This document shows positions 54,956 to 62,953 of a stretch of DNA of 64,000 nucleotides, one piece after another. How positions within the stretch are numbered: the stretch's first letter is position 1; the number at the start of each line of letters is the position of its first letter. The DNA comes from Burkholderiaceae bacterium (GTDB lineage Bacteria; Pseudomonadota; Gammaproteobacteria; Burkholderiales; Burkholderiaceae_E). The stretch is taken from assembly GCA_023954135.1 (NCBI GenBank), contig JAMLIN010000004.1:1-64000 (forward strand), in the 5' to 3' direction. The notes under the pieces were generated by a model. That model was not told where the DNA came from. It searched no databases and saw only the letters and a program-made list of their open reading frames with translations. Both the position numbers and the translations under genes were made by a program.

Positions 54956-56194
54956 TCACTTCTTCACCAGGCTGCACTGGCTGTCCGCGAGCGGCATGAA
55001 GGAGCGCTCGCCGGGAACCGTCTGGACGATATCGTAGTAGTCCCAGGGATACTTCGACTCCTCGGGCTTCTTCACCCGGACGAGATACATGTCGTGCGAC
55101 AGCTTGCCGTCGGGGCGCAGCGTCGCGTTGCGGGCGAAGGCGTCGTGGATCTTCATCGACCTGAGCGTCTTCATCACCTCGGCGACATCGTCCGATCCGG
55201 CTTTCTCGACCGCCCGCAGGTAGTTCAGCACCGCCGAGTACTGGCCGGCCTGCAGCGCGGTCGGCATCTTCTTGAAGCGCTCGAAGAAGCGGCGCGCGAA
55301 GGCGCGCGACTCCTCGTCAAGATCCCAGTAGAAGGTCTCGGCATAGTGCATGCCCTGAGCGTTCTTCAGCGTCAGGCCATGGACGTCGACGATGCTCATC
55401 AGCATCGAGACGAGCTGGTGCGATCCCGCCAGCCCGAATTCGGAAGCCTGCTTGATCGCGTTCTGCAGGTCGTTGCCCGCCGTCGCGAAGACGATCGCGT
55501 TCGCGCCGCTGCCCTGCGCGGTCAGCAACGGCGAGGCGAAGTCGGTGCCGGGGAACGCATAGCGACTCGCGCCGAGCACCTTGCCGCCGGCGGCGGTGAT
55601 GAAGCTGGTGCCGTCGTTCTGCAGCGCGTGACCGAAGGAGTAGTCGGCTGCGATGAAGTACCAGCTCTTCGCGCCCAGCTCGACCAGCGGCTGGGTGCCG
55701 ACCCTGGCGAGCACATAGGTATCGTAGACCCAGTGCACGTTCGTCGGCGCGCAGTCCTCGTTGCTGATCCGGGTGGCGCCGGCGCCGGTGACCATCGTCA
55801 TGCGCCCCTTCTCGGCCGCGAGCTTGAGCGTCGCGAGCGCCACCGCGCTGTTGCCGAGCTCGGTGATCACGTCGACCCGGTCGCGGTCGAGCCATTCGCG
55901 GGCACGCGCCGAGCCGATGTCGGCCTTGTTCTGGTGATCCGCGGAGACGAGCTCGATCGGCTTGCCGAGCACCTTGCCGCCGAACTCCTCGATGGCGAGC
56001 TCGGTCGCGAGCACCGAGCCCGGGCCGACGTTGTCGACATAGGGACCGGACATGTCGGTGAGCACGGCGATCTTGACGACGCCGTCCGAGATGGCGGCAT
56101 GGGCCTGCGGGCCGGCCGCCAGCGATGCCGCCAGCGAGCCGATCATGACGGCAAGCCTGCCGCGTGCGAACAAGGTCTTCCGGGAACCGGTCAT
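54956..56194 (-). CDS. Liv-type ABC transporter substrate-binding protein without adjacent permease
   Basis: A 412-residue periplasmic binding protein of the type 1 Liv/urea fold with a signal peptide of about 35 residues (cleavage near AHAAISDG). The mature protein begins VVKIAVLTDMSGPYVDNVGP. GGAGGAG upstream fixes the start at 56194. It heads the leftward operon with the SCP2-like, hydrolase and aldehyde dehydrogenase genes, and no permease or ATPase is encoded with it. It might share another importer, or act with the LysR regulator in sensing. Confidence 0.88.
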   Translation of the reverse strand: MTGSRKTLFARGRLAVMIGSLAASLAAGPQAHAAISDGVVKIAVLTDMSGPYVDNVGPGSVLATELAIEEFGGKVLGKPIELVSADHQNKADIGSARAREWLDRDRVDVITELGNSAVALATLKLAAEKGRMTMVTGAGATRISNEDCAPTNVHWVYDTYVLARVGTQPLVELGAKSWYFIAADYSFGHALQNDGTSFITAAGGKVLGASRYAFPGTDFASPLLTAQGSGANAIVFATAGNDLQNAIKQASEFGLAGSHQLVSMLMSIVDVHGLTLKNAQGMHYAETFYWDLDEESRAFARRFFERFKKMPTALQAGQYSAVLNYLRAVEKAGSDDVAEVMKTLRSMKIHDAFARNATLRPDGKLSHDMYLVRVKKPEESKYPWDYYDIVQTVPGERSFMPLADSQCSLVKK

Positions 56195-56324
56195 GGGGAT
56201 TCTCCTCCGTTCGGCGCGTCCGGCGGCGCCGGCGCGGATTCCTGGTTGGATCATGCGTCGGCCGCCTGGCCGGTACAATTTCCAATCACGCCCGCAGCCA
56301 TTACCAGATTGCATATCAGAAGGC

Positions 56325-57227
56325 ATGGCGAGACGCATACCCCCGCTCAATCCGCTGCATGTCTTCGAGGTCGTCGCCCGGGTCGGCAATCTCACGCGCG
56401 CCGCCGACGAGCTGCACATCAGCCAGTCGGCCGTCAGTCGCCAGATCGCGGTCCTCGAGGGCTATCTCGACGTCCGCCTGTTCCGTCGCGAGCGACGCGG
56501 CGTCTCGCTCACGCCCCAGGGCGAGGCCTACCTGCGCGACGTCGGGCCGGCCTTCGCCCTGATCGCGGCCGGTACCGAGCGGTTGGCGGCGGAGGCCGCC
56601 GGCGGCCCCCTGCGGGTGCGCTCCTACGCGACCTTCGTCGCCAAGTGGCTGCTGCGCCGCCTGCCGTCCTTCCAGGCGCGCCATCCCGAAATCGAGGTCC
56701 AGCTCACCACGGCGGTGCCGGAGGTCGATTTCGACAAGGATGCGGTCGACATCGCGATCCAGTTCGGCGACGGCCAATGGACGAAGGCCGAATCCGAGCT
56801 GCTGTTCTTCGACGAGATCGAGCCGGTCTGCAGTCCGGCGATATTGTCCGGCCGCACCGGTTTCGAGCAGATCGAGGACCTGCGCCGGCATCGCCTGCTG
56901 CATGCGCACTATCGCAAGGCGGACTGGCACGACTGGCTGGTCGCGGTCGGCCATCCCGACCTGCTCGACAGTCCGCTGCAGATGACCTTCCCGAGCTCGA
57001 TGTTCGCCTACCAGGCGGCGATCGACGGCATGGGCATCGCGATCGGCCAGACCCGGCTCCTCGAGCAGGAATTCGCCGCCGGCCAGTTGGTCAGGCCTTT
57101 CGGCCGGCCGATCCAGCGCGAGGCCGCCTACTACATGCTGACCGCCGCCGGGCAGACCCCCATGCCGAAGGTGCGCGCCTTCCGACGCTGGCTGCTCGAC
57201 GAGGTGCGCGCGGGCAACGCCTCATGA
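56325..57227 (+). CDS. LysR-family transcriptional regulator
   Basis: A 300-residue LysR regulator of the GcvA-like group. The helix-turn-helix (residues 18-60) includes NLTRAADELHISQSAVSRQI, and the effector domain starts GPLRVRSYATFVAKWLLRRL. It is divergent from the binding-protein gene with 130 bases between, the usual layout for a LysR protein controlling the opposite operon (54956 down to 52207). The start ATG at 56325 is the first before the HTH. Confidence 0.9.
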   Translation: MARRIPPLNPLHVFEVVARVGNLTRAADELHISQSAVSRQIAVLEGYLDVRLFRRERRGVSLTPQGEAYLRDVGPAFALIAAGTERLAAEAAGGPLRVRSYATFVAKWLLRRLPSFQARHPEIEVQLTTAVPEVDFDKDAVDIAIQFGDGQWTKAESELLFFDEIEPVCSPAILSGRTGFEQIEDLRRHRLLHAHYRKADWHDWLVAVGHPDLLDSPLQMTFPSSMFAYQAAIDGMGIAIGQTRLLEQEFAAGQLVRPFGRPIQREAAYYMLTAAGQTPMPKVRAFRRWLLDEVRAGNAS

Positions 57228-57291
57228 TGCGCCGATCCCCCGCAACGCGGGAGGTGTTGCAAGGCTGGCGATGTGGGTTCGTTCATGCTAG

Positions 57292-57326
57292 ATTACCGTA
57301 AATTCTCGGCGAGAATTTACGGTAAT
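57292..57326. promoter_or_regulatory. Perfect 35-bp palindrome overlapping the antitoxin start codon
   Basis: Two 17-base arms (57292-57308 and 57310-57326; the left begins ATTACCGTAAATTC) are exact inverted copies around one G. The right arm runs into the ATG at 57325. As DNA it is an ideal operator for the antitoxin; as RNA it would form a 17-bp hairpin that buries the start of translation. It is AT-rich against the surrounding genome. Confidence 0.8.
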
Positions 57327-57969
57327 GCCATCCGAAACAGCCGCCACCGCCTTGATGCGAAAGCCTGCCGCGAAACGTGTGCAAGTCGAGGACCTCAGCG
57401 ACGAGCAATACGTGCAGGCAGCCCTGGATGCCTTTCTCGGGAAGAGATCCAGTCCCGGACAGTTTCGCCAGCAGTCCACACTGGATCCGGCGCGTGCGCT
57501 GAGCCCCGAGGAACGGGATGCGCTCGATGCCGTGGGCATGCTGCCGGACGCCCGGACGGCGGCCGATGCCGAAGCCGCGCGCACGGACGCCCTGCACGTC
57601 TTTTTCCATGTCTTCGAGTCCGCGCTGACAACGGCGGAAGTTGCGCGGCAGCTCGGCAAGAATCCGTCACGCATTCGTCAGCGGGTCCGCGAAGGAAGCC
57701 TGCTGGCACTGGAAGCCAACGGCGAGATGCGCCTGCCGGCGCTGCAATTCCACAGGAAAGCCGAAGTCCCCGGTCTGGGCAAGGTGCTGCGCGCACTGCC
57801 CCCCGGGATCGACACGCTGGAGGCACTGTCGTGGTTCACTGCGCCGACTCCCGATCTGGCCGACGGCGACGCCAAGCCTCGCTCCCCGCGCGACTATCTG
57901 CTGCAAACGGGTGACGCTGCACCGGTGATCGGGATCGCGGAAGGTCTGGCGCGTGGCGAAGCTGGGTAA
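57325..57969 (+). CDS. Xre/MbcA/ParS-type antitoxin of a RES toxin-antitoxin pair
   Basis: A 214-residue protein. A DNA-binding segment around residues 99-125 (TTAEVARQLGKNPSRIRQRV) is followed by a toxin-binding domain (KVLRALPPGIDTLEALSWFT; SPRDYLLQTGDAAPVIGIAE) typical of antitoxins paired with RES toxins. The 90-residue N-terminus is charged and variable. The ATG at 57325 lies inside the palindrome and has no ribosome site, so initiation may be leaderless; an ATG at 57355 is an alternative. It overlaps the toxin gene by 17 bases. Confidence 0.8.
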   Translation: MPSETAATALMRKPAAKRVQVEDLSDEQYVQAALDAFLGKRSSPGQFRQQSTLDPARALSPEERDALDAVGMLPDARTAADAEAARTDALHVFFHVFESALTTAEVARQLGKNPSRIRQRVREGSLLALEANGEMRLPALQFHRKAEVPGLGKVLRALPPGIDTLEALSWFTAPTPDLADGDAKPRSPRDYLLQTGDAAPVIGIAEGLARGEAG

Positions 57970-58591
57970 GCCACCTGCGGCCAGTGTTCTTCGCAATCTC
58001 GACCCGCCCTGGGCGAAGCTGCGAGCCGGCGAAGACAGACTCGCCCGGATTTACCATGCCAGCGGACCCCATCCAGTGGCATGGAACCAGTTCCGCACAT
58101 GGGGGCCGGCCCGCAATGCACGCTTCGATCACCACCAGCCCGACGCTACCGGGAAGCCCCACGATCAATCCTGCGGAATTCTCTACTGTGCAATGCAGGG
58201 CATGACCTGCATTGCCGAAGTGTTCCAGGGTACTCGTGTCGTCAACCGCACCGACAACGACCCGTACCTGTGCGTGTTCTCGCCCGGACGGGATCTGAAA
58301 CTGCTCGACCTGACCGGAGATTTCGCCACACGGATGGGCGCATCGCTGGCGATCCACTCGGGGCCGCGCAACCGGGCGCGAGGGTGGGCGCGCGCCCTGC
58401 ATGACGCATTCGATCACGATGGACTGCTGTACCTGTCGTCGATGCATCCAGGCGCATCCGCCATCGCGCTCAACGAGCGGGCCGCAGACGCGATACCCGA
58501 TGCGCCGCTGTCGAACCGCCCGCTGAGCGATCCATTGCTGACGGACGTGATCGACGCTCTGACGCGCAGGCTGGGGTATCTGAAGAGCTAG
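57953..58591 (+). CDS. RES-domain toxin (NAD+ phosphorylase family)
   Basis: A 212-residue RES-domain protein. The family Arg appears in ARIYHASGPHPVAWNQF, Glu in CIAEVFQGTRVV, and Ser in LLYLSSMHPGASAIALNE, giving the R/E/S set for which the domain is named. RES toxins deplete NAD+ in the cell unless held by their antitoxin. The start is GTG at 57953, inside the antitoxin gene. The stop shares CTAG with the convergent gene at 58588. Confidence 0.85.
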   Translation: MAKLGKPPAASVLRNLDPPWAKLRAGEDRLARIYHASGPHPVAWNQFRTWGPARNARFDHHQPDATGKPHDQSCGILYCAMQGMTCIAEVFQGTRVVNRTDNDPYLCVFSPGRDLKLLDLTGDFATRMGASLAIHSGPRNRARGWARALHDAFDHDGLLYLSSMHPGASAIALNERAADAIPDAPLSNRPLSDPLLTDVIDALTRRLGYLKS

Positions 58592-60069
58592 GCGGATGGC
58601 GAAGCGCCAGCGGCCGCCTCGGCCTGCGCCTGCACGGCTTCAGCGGCGAGGATCCCGGAGATCATCGCCGGCGCGACCCCGTAGCCCGGATAGCTGGTCT
58701 GGCCGGCAAGGAACAGGCCCTGGATCGGGGTGGCATGAGGGAACTGCTGCATCGGCCCGGCGGCAGGCGACAGGCCGTAGAGGGCGCCGTCGAAGAGGTT
58801 CATCCGCTCGGCGAAATGACGCGGGCCGCGCACCCGCCTGACCCGGACATCGAGCGGATGGAGGCGGGCAAGCGCCGCCTCGGTGGCCTCGGCGACCTTT
58901 CCCGTCATCTCGTCGGTCCAGGCCGAGACCGGCATGGCGGGGTCGACCGCGGCGAACATCTCCACCACGCTGCCGCCGGGCGGCGCGAGATCGCCGAGAA
59001 CCCGGCTCGGCACGCTGTAGGCGAGCCATTCGACCCGCCCCGGCTGCGGGGCGACGAACTCGTGCTGGTGCTCCATCAGGGGAACATGATTGACCACGAA
59101 GGCCGGCGCATCGATCCGGCCGGCCAGGCCGAGCTGTATCGACACCGCCCGGTGCGACAGGCCGGCGCCACGCAGGCGGCGCGCGATGGAGACCGGCACC
59201 TGCGCCGGATCGATCATCTCGCCGAAGGTTGCCATGGCGCTGGCGGTGCACACGACGGTGCTCTCGACGAGCTGCTCGCCATCGGCAAGGGTGAGCGTGG
59301 CCACCCTGCCGTTGCCGATGCCGATGTGCGTCACGCGGGCGCCCAGGCGCAGCACTCCGCCGGCGGCCTCGAACTCCCGGCGCAGGGCTTCGGTGATCGC
59401 GCCCATGCCGCCCACCGGCAGATGGAATCCCTCGTCGAGCATCGCGACCAGGCCGAATATCTGCGCGATCGGCGTGGCATCGGCGGGCAGGCCGGTGTAG
59501 AGCGTGATCGCGGCGGCGGCCGCCCGGGTCTCCGGATCGCTGAACAGGCGCCGCAGCTCGGCGTCGAGCTTGCCGTGCAGCTTCGGCATCACCCGCCAGG
59601 CCTTCGACATCAGGCGCGGCGCCGACAGCGGCCAGGGCAGCAGCTCGTCGGCAAAGAGCCGCAGGATCGGTCGCCATTTCTCGAGGCACTGCCCGAGCTC
59701 GATCGCCAGCTTCTCGCTGCGCGCATCGCCGTCCTCGCCCGTCACCCGCGGCGGCTCGCCGTCGGGGAAGGACACGCAGGTTCCGCCCGGCAGGACGGTC
59801 GCCTGCGGTACGTCGATGCGCATCAGGGGCAGCAGCGCCTCGCGGTCGAGCCCGATGCGCCCGAAGGCATGGTCGAGCAGGCGGGGCAGCGCGATGTACA
59901 TCGCGCCGTCGTTGAAGCGATAGCCGTCGATGTCGGTGGTGGCGCAGCATCCGCCGACCGAATCGCCCGCCTCGAGGAGCAGGACCTCCCTGCCCTGGCG
60001 ACGAAGATGGATGGCCGCCGCAAGCCCCGCAAGGCCGGCCCCGATGACGACGGCGCGCTTCGATCGCAT
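58588..60069 (-). CDS. Phytoene-desaturase-like FAD oxidoreductase
   Basis: A 493-residue flavoprotein of the amine-oxidase/phytoene-desaturase fold. The N-terminal FAD motif VVIGAGLAGLAAAIHLRRQG (residues 8-27) is followed by LLLEAGDSVGGCC and the C-terminal dinucleotide region LFLAGQTSYPGYGVAPAMIS. No other carotenoid gene is nearby, so carotenoid desaturation is not supported; retinol saturase-like or unknown polyene reactions are possible. The start at 60069 is the ATG before the FAD motif. Confidence 0.85.
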   Translation of the reverse strand: MRSKRAVVIGAGLAGLAAAIHLRRQGREVLLLEAGDSVGGCCATTDIDGYRFNDGAMYIALPRLLDHAFGRIGLDREALLPLMRIDVPQATVLPGGTCVSFPDGEPPRVTGEDGDARSEKLAIELGQCLEKWRPILRLFADELLPWPLSAPRLMSKAWRVMPKLHGKLDAELRRLFSDPETRAAAAAITLYTGLPADATPIAQIFGLVAMLDEGFHLPVGGMGAITEALRREFEAAGGVLRLGARVTHIGIGNGRVATLTLADGEQLVESTVVCTASAMATFGEMIDPAQVPVSIARRLRGAGLSHRAVSIQLGLAGRIDAPAFVVNHVPLMEHQHEFVAPQPGRVEWLAYSVPSRVLGDLAPPGGSVVEMFAAVDPAMPVSAWTDEMTGKVAEATEAALARLHPLDVRVRRVRGPRHFAERMNLFDGALYGLSPAAGPMQQFPHATPIQGLFLAGQTSYPGYGVAPAMISGILAAEAVQAQAEAAAGASPSA

Positions 60070-60141
60070 GGAATTCCCACCCCTGGCCCGATTGCACCGG
60101 ATTCTACCGGGCGGCATCCGGCTGCCGTCCGGGGCGGTTTC

Positions 60142-60155
60142 TTGACCTGGTTCAA
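60142..60155. promoter_or_regulatory. FNR/Anr-like site upstream of nrdD
   Basis: TTGACCTGGTTCAA matches 8 of 10 defined positions of TTGAT-N4-ATCAA. Its centre at 60148.5 would place a class II start of transcription near 60190, with CATTCT (60178-60183) as a weak -10. Activation without oxygen fits the gene it precedes. Confidence 0.6.
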
Positions 60156-60201
60156 TCCATATCTAGCGTCGACAAGGCATTCTTCGCCCCACATCTAGTG
60201 T
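60154..60201. promoter_or_regulatory. Tandem NrdR-like boxes upstream of nrdD
   Basis: Two 16-base windows, 60154-60169 and 60186-60201, each match the NrdR consensus (ACACTATATATAGTGT) at 11 of 16 positions and share CTAG cores (ATCTAG at 60161 and 60193). They are exactly 32 bases apart, three helical turns, as in known paired NrdR boxes. They overlap the predicted promoter, so NrdR with ATP or dATP would repress. Confidence 0.65.
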
Positions 60202-60246
60202 TCGACGCCAAAAAGGTGTCTGACCTCAAGGAAGGAGCCAACCCTG

Positions 60247-62022
60247 ATGGATGCCGCCGTCGCCAAGCCGGGAACCGACTATCGACCCCTGGTCGAGGTG
60301 GGGTCGTCGATCGACGAATACCTCTCGCGCGCCGACTGGCGGGTGAACGCCAATGCCAACCAGGGCTATTCGCTCGGCGGCCTGATCCTGAACGTGGCGG
60401 GCAAGGTCACGGCCAACTACTGGCTCTCGCATGTCTATACCGCCGAGATCGGGGCGGCCCATCGCAACGGCGACATCCACATCCACGACCTCGACATGCT
60501 GAGCGGCTACTGCGCCGGCTGGTCGCTGCGCACGCTGCTCGAGGAGGGGCTCAATGGCGTGCCCGGCAAGGTGGAGGCCGGCCCGGCGAAGCACATGTCC
60601 TCCGCGGTCGGGCAGATCGTCAACTTCCTCGGCACCCTGCAGAACGAATGGGCCGGCGCGCAGGCGTTCTCGTCGTTCGACACCTACATGGCGCCCTTCG
60701 TGCGCAAGGACGCGATGGACTACGCCGGCGTGCGCCAGTGCATTCAGGAGCTCGTCTACAACCTCAACGTGCCATCGCGCTGGGGCACCCAGACGCCGTT
60801 CACCAATCTCACCTTCGACTGGACCTGCCCCGAGGATCTGCGCGAGCAGGTGCCGCTGATCGGCGGCGAGGAGATGCCGTTTCGCTACGGTGCCCTGCAG
60901 GCCGAGATGGACCTCATCAACCGCGCCTACATCGACGTGATGACGACCGGCGACGCCATGGGCCGGGTGTTCACCTTCCCGATCCCCACCTACAACATCA
61001 CGCCCGACTTCCCCTGGGAGAGCGAGAACGCCCAGCGCCTGTTCGAGATGACCGCGAAGTACGGCCTGCCCTACTTCCAGAACTTCATCAATTCGGAGCT
61101 GTCGCCCAACATGGTGCGCTCGATGTGCTGCCGGCTCCAGCTCGACCTGCGCGAGCTGCTCAAGCGCGGCAACGGCCTGTTCGGCAGCGCCGAGCAGACC
61201 GGCAGCCTCGGCGTGGTCACCATCAACTGCGCACGCCTGGGCCACCTGCACGCGGGCGACGAGGCGGCGCTCCTCGTCGCGCTCGACCGCCTGCTGGAGC
61301 TCGGCAAGCAGAGTCTCGAGACCAAGCGCGAGCTGATCCAGTCGCTCATGGACCAGGGGCTGTTCCCCTATACCCGCCGATACCTCGGTACCCTGCGCAA
61401 CCATTTCTCGACGCTCGGCGTCAACGGCATCAACGAGATGCTGCGCAACTTCAGCGGTGACCGCCACGACATCACCACCGAGTGGGGCCACGGCTTCGCC
61501 CTGCGCCTGCTCGACCATGTACGCGAGCGCATCGTCGCCTTCCAGGAGGAGACCGGCCATCTCTACAACCTCGAGGCGACGCCCGCCGAGGGCACGACCT
61601 ACCGCTTCGCGAAGGAGGACCGCAAGCGCTGGCCCGACATCCTGCAGGCGGGCACCGACGAGCAGCCCTACTACACCAATTCCTCGCAGCTGCCGGTCGG
61701 CTTCACCGACGACGCCTTCGAGGCGCTGGCCCGCCAGGAGGCGCTGCAGTCGAAGTACACCGGCGGCACCGTGCTGCATCTCTACATGGGCGAGCGGATC
61801 TCGAGCGGAGCGGCCTGCCGCGAGCTCGTCCGGCGCGCCCTGACCCGGTTCCGGCTGCCCTACATCACCATCACGCCGACCTTCTCCATCTGCCCGACCC
61901 ACGGCTATCTCGCCGGCGAGCACCGGTTCTGCTCGAAGTGCGACGACGAGAGGCTGGCGGCGAAGCGACGGGCGTCGGCCCGCGACGCGACGGCACCAGC
62001 GGCTGCACCGGCCGCGCAATGA
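60247..62022 (+). CDS. nrdD: Anaerobic ribonucleoside-triphosphate reductase NrdD, large polypeptide without the glycyl-radical end
   Basis: A 591-residue class III ribonucleotide reductase barrel. It reduces NTPs to dNTPs without oxygen. NDIHIHDLDML-type residues (GDIHIHDLDMLSGYCAGW), NVPSRWGTQTPFTNLTFDW and the C-terminal zinc-site CPTHGYLAGEHRFCSKCDD are present. No ATP-cone is seen at the N-terminus. The expected final block with the radical glycine (RVxGYxRPV) is absent; it is encoded by the next gene, in the same frame, after a TGA and ten sense codons. AAGGAG 9 bases upstream supports the start. FNR-like and NrdR-like sites lie upstream. Confidence 0.92.
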   Translation: MDAAVAKPGTDYRPLVEVGSSIDEYLSRADWRVNANANQGYSLGGLILNVAGKVTANYWLSHVYTAEIGAAHRNGDIHIHDLDMLSGYCAGWSLRTLLEEGLNGVPGKVEAGPAKHMSSAVGQIVNFLGTLQNEWAGAQAFSSFDTYMAPFVRKDAMDYAGVRQCIQELVYNLNVPSRWGTQTPFTNLTFDWTCPEDLREQVPLIGGEEMPFRYGALQAEMDLINRAYIDVMTTGDAMGRVFTFPIPTYNITPDFPWESENAQRLFEMTAKYGLPYFQNFINSELSPNMVRSMCCRLQLDLRELLKRGNGLFGSAEQTGSLGVVTINCARLGHLHAGDEAALLVALDRLLELGKQSLETKRELIQSLMDQGLFPYTRRYLGTLRNHFSTLGVNGINEMLRNFSGDRHDITTEWGHGFALRLLDHVRERIVAFQEETGHLYNLEATPAEGTTYRFAKEDRKRWPDILQAGTDEQPYYTNSSQLPVGFTDDAFEALARQEALQSKYTGGTVLHLYMGERISSGAACRELVRRALTRFRLPYITITPTFSICPTHGYLAGEHRFCSKCDDERLAAKRRASARDATAPAAAPAAQ

Positions 62023-62052
62023 TTCCCCCAACCCTGCTACGGAGACCGACCC

Positions 62053-62238
62053 ATGAGCCACGAATCCGCCACCGAACTCGCCGCCCTCGCCCGGGCGCAG
62101 GTCCAGCTCACCGACGCCGAGCGTCAGCCCTGCGAGGTCTGGACGCGCGTGATGGGATATCACCGGCCGGTATCGAGCTTCAACGTGGGCAAGCAGGGCG
62201 AGCATCATGAGCGTCGCTTCTTCGCCGAGAAGCACTGA
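62053..62238 (+). CDS. Separate glycyl-radical C-terminal domain of NrdD
   Basis: A 61-residue protein matching the last segment of class III NrdD: CEVWTRVMGYHRPVSSFN followed by VGKQGEHHER. Gly35 in RVMGY is the predicted radical glycine, generated by NrdG and used by NrdD to start catalysis. CGGAGA about 9 bases upstream of 62053 gives it its own ribosome site, and it starts 30 bases after the nrdD stop, in the same frame. It would have to dock into the NrdD barrel in trans. Adding it to NrdD restores a normal total length of about 660. Confidence 0.85.
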   Translation: MSHESATELAALARAQVQLTDAERQPCEVWTRVMGYHRPVSSFNVGKQGEHHERRFFAEKH

Positions 62239-62953
62239 GCCCGCGCATTCGCGCCCCGGGAGGGCCGCGGATGCCCTGCGCATCGGCGGCTTCATCCCGC
62301 TCACCAGCATCGATTTCCCCGGGCGGCTCGCCGCCGTCCTCTTCTGCCAGGGCTGTCCCTGGCGCTGCGGCTATTGCCACAACCCGGAGCTGCTCGACGC
62401 CACCGTGCCGGGCGTGCTGCCCTGGAACGAGGTGATCGCGTTCCTGAAGCACCGCCGCGGCCTGCTCGACGGCGTGGTGTTCTCGGGCGGCGAGCCGCTG
62501 CTGCAGGCGGCGCTGCCCGCGGCGCTCGACGAGGTCCGCGCGCTCGGCTTCGAGACCGCGCTGCATACCGGCGGCATGTACCCGGATCGCCTCGCCGCGC
62601 AGCTGTCCCGGCTCGACTGGGTCGGGCTCGACATCAAGGGGCCCTGGGAGCGCATCGACGCCATCACCCGTTCACGACACAGCGCCGAGCGGGTGCGGGA
62701 ATCGCTCGAGCACCTGCTCGCGAGCGGCGTGCCGCATGAATGCCGGACCACCTGGCATCCGGGGCTCTTCGGCGAGGCCGAACTGCTCGGCATGGCGCGG
62801 GATCTCGCCGGGCGAGGCGTCCGGCACTGGGTACTGCAAGCATGCAGGGACCCGGCCGTACCGGGCAGCGAAGCCGCGGTGGGTCGTCTTGCCGCCGCGA
62901 TGCTCGACCGGCTGCGTGAAGGCTTCGAGCGCTTCGAGACCAGGACGCCCTAG
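62207..62953 (+). CDS. nrdG: Anaerobic ribonucleotide reductase activating protein NrdG
   Basis: A 248-residue radical-SAM activase. The cluster motif is CPWRCGYC with Cys50, Cys54 and Cys57, followed by the SAM-binding FSGGEPLLQ. It abstracts hydrogen from the glycine of the reductase, here presumably from the 61-residue polypeptide. It overlaps that small gene by 32 bases, so the three genes are one operon. About 24 polar residues precede the fold and a later start cannot be excluded. Confidence 0.92.
   Translation: MSVASSPRSTEPAHSRPGRAADALRIGGFIPLTSIDFPGRLAAVLFCQGCPWRCGYCHNPELLDATVPGVLPWNEVIAFLKHRRGLLDGVVFSGGEPLLQAALPAALDEVRALGFETALHTGGMYPDRLAAQLSRLDWVGLDIKGPWERIDAITRSRHSAERVRESLEHLLASGVPHECRTTWHPGLFGEAELLGMARDLAGRGVRHWVLQACRDPAVPGSEAAVGRLAAAMLDRLREGFERFETRTP

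Noticed and set aside
58588-60069. Carotenoid biosynthesis gene cluster
   Set aside because: The flavoprotein is phytoene-desaturase-like, but no phytoene synthase or other carotenoid gene is adjacent; its neighbours are a toxin-antitoxin pair and a ribonucleotide reductase.
62020-62022. The nrdD TGA as a selenocysteine codon
   Set aside because: The position lies in a variable Ala-rich linker with no matching catalytic residue, no selenocysteine element was noticed, and the downstream piece has its own ribosome site and ATG.
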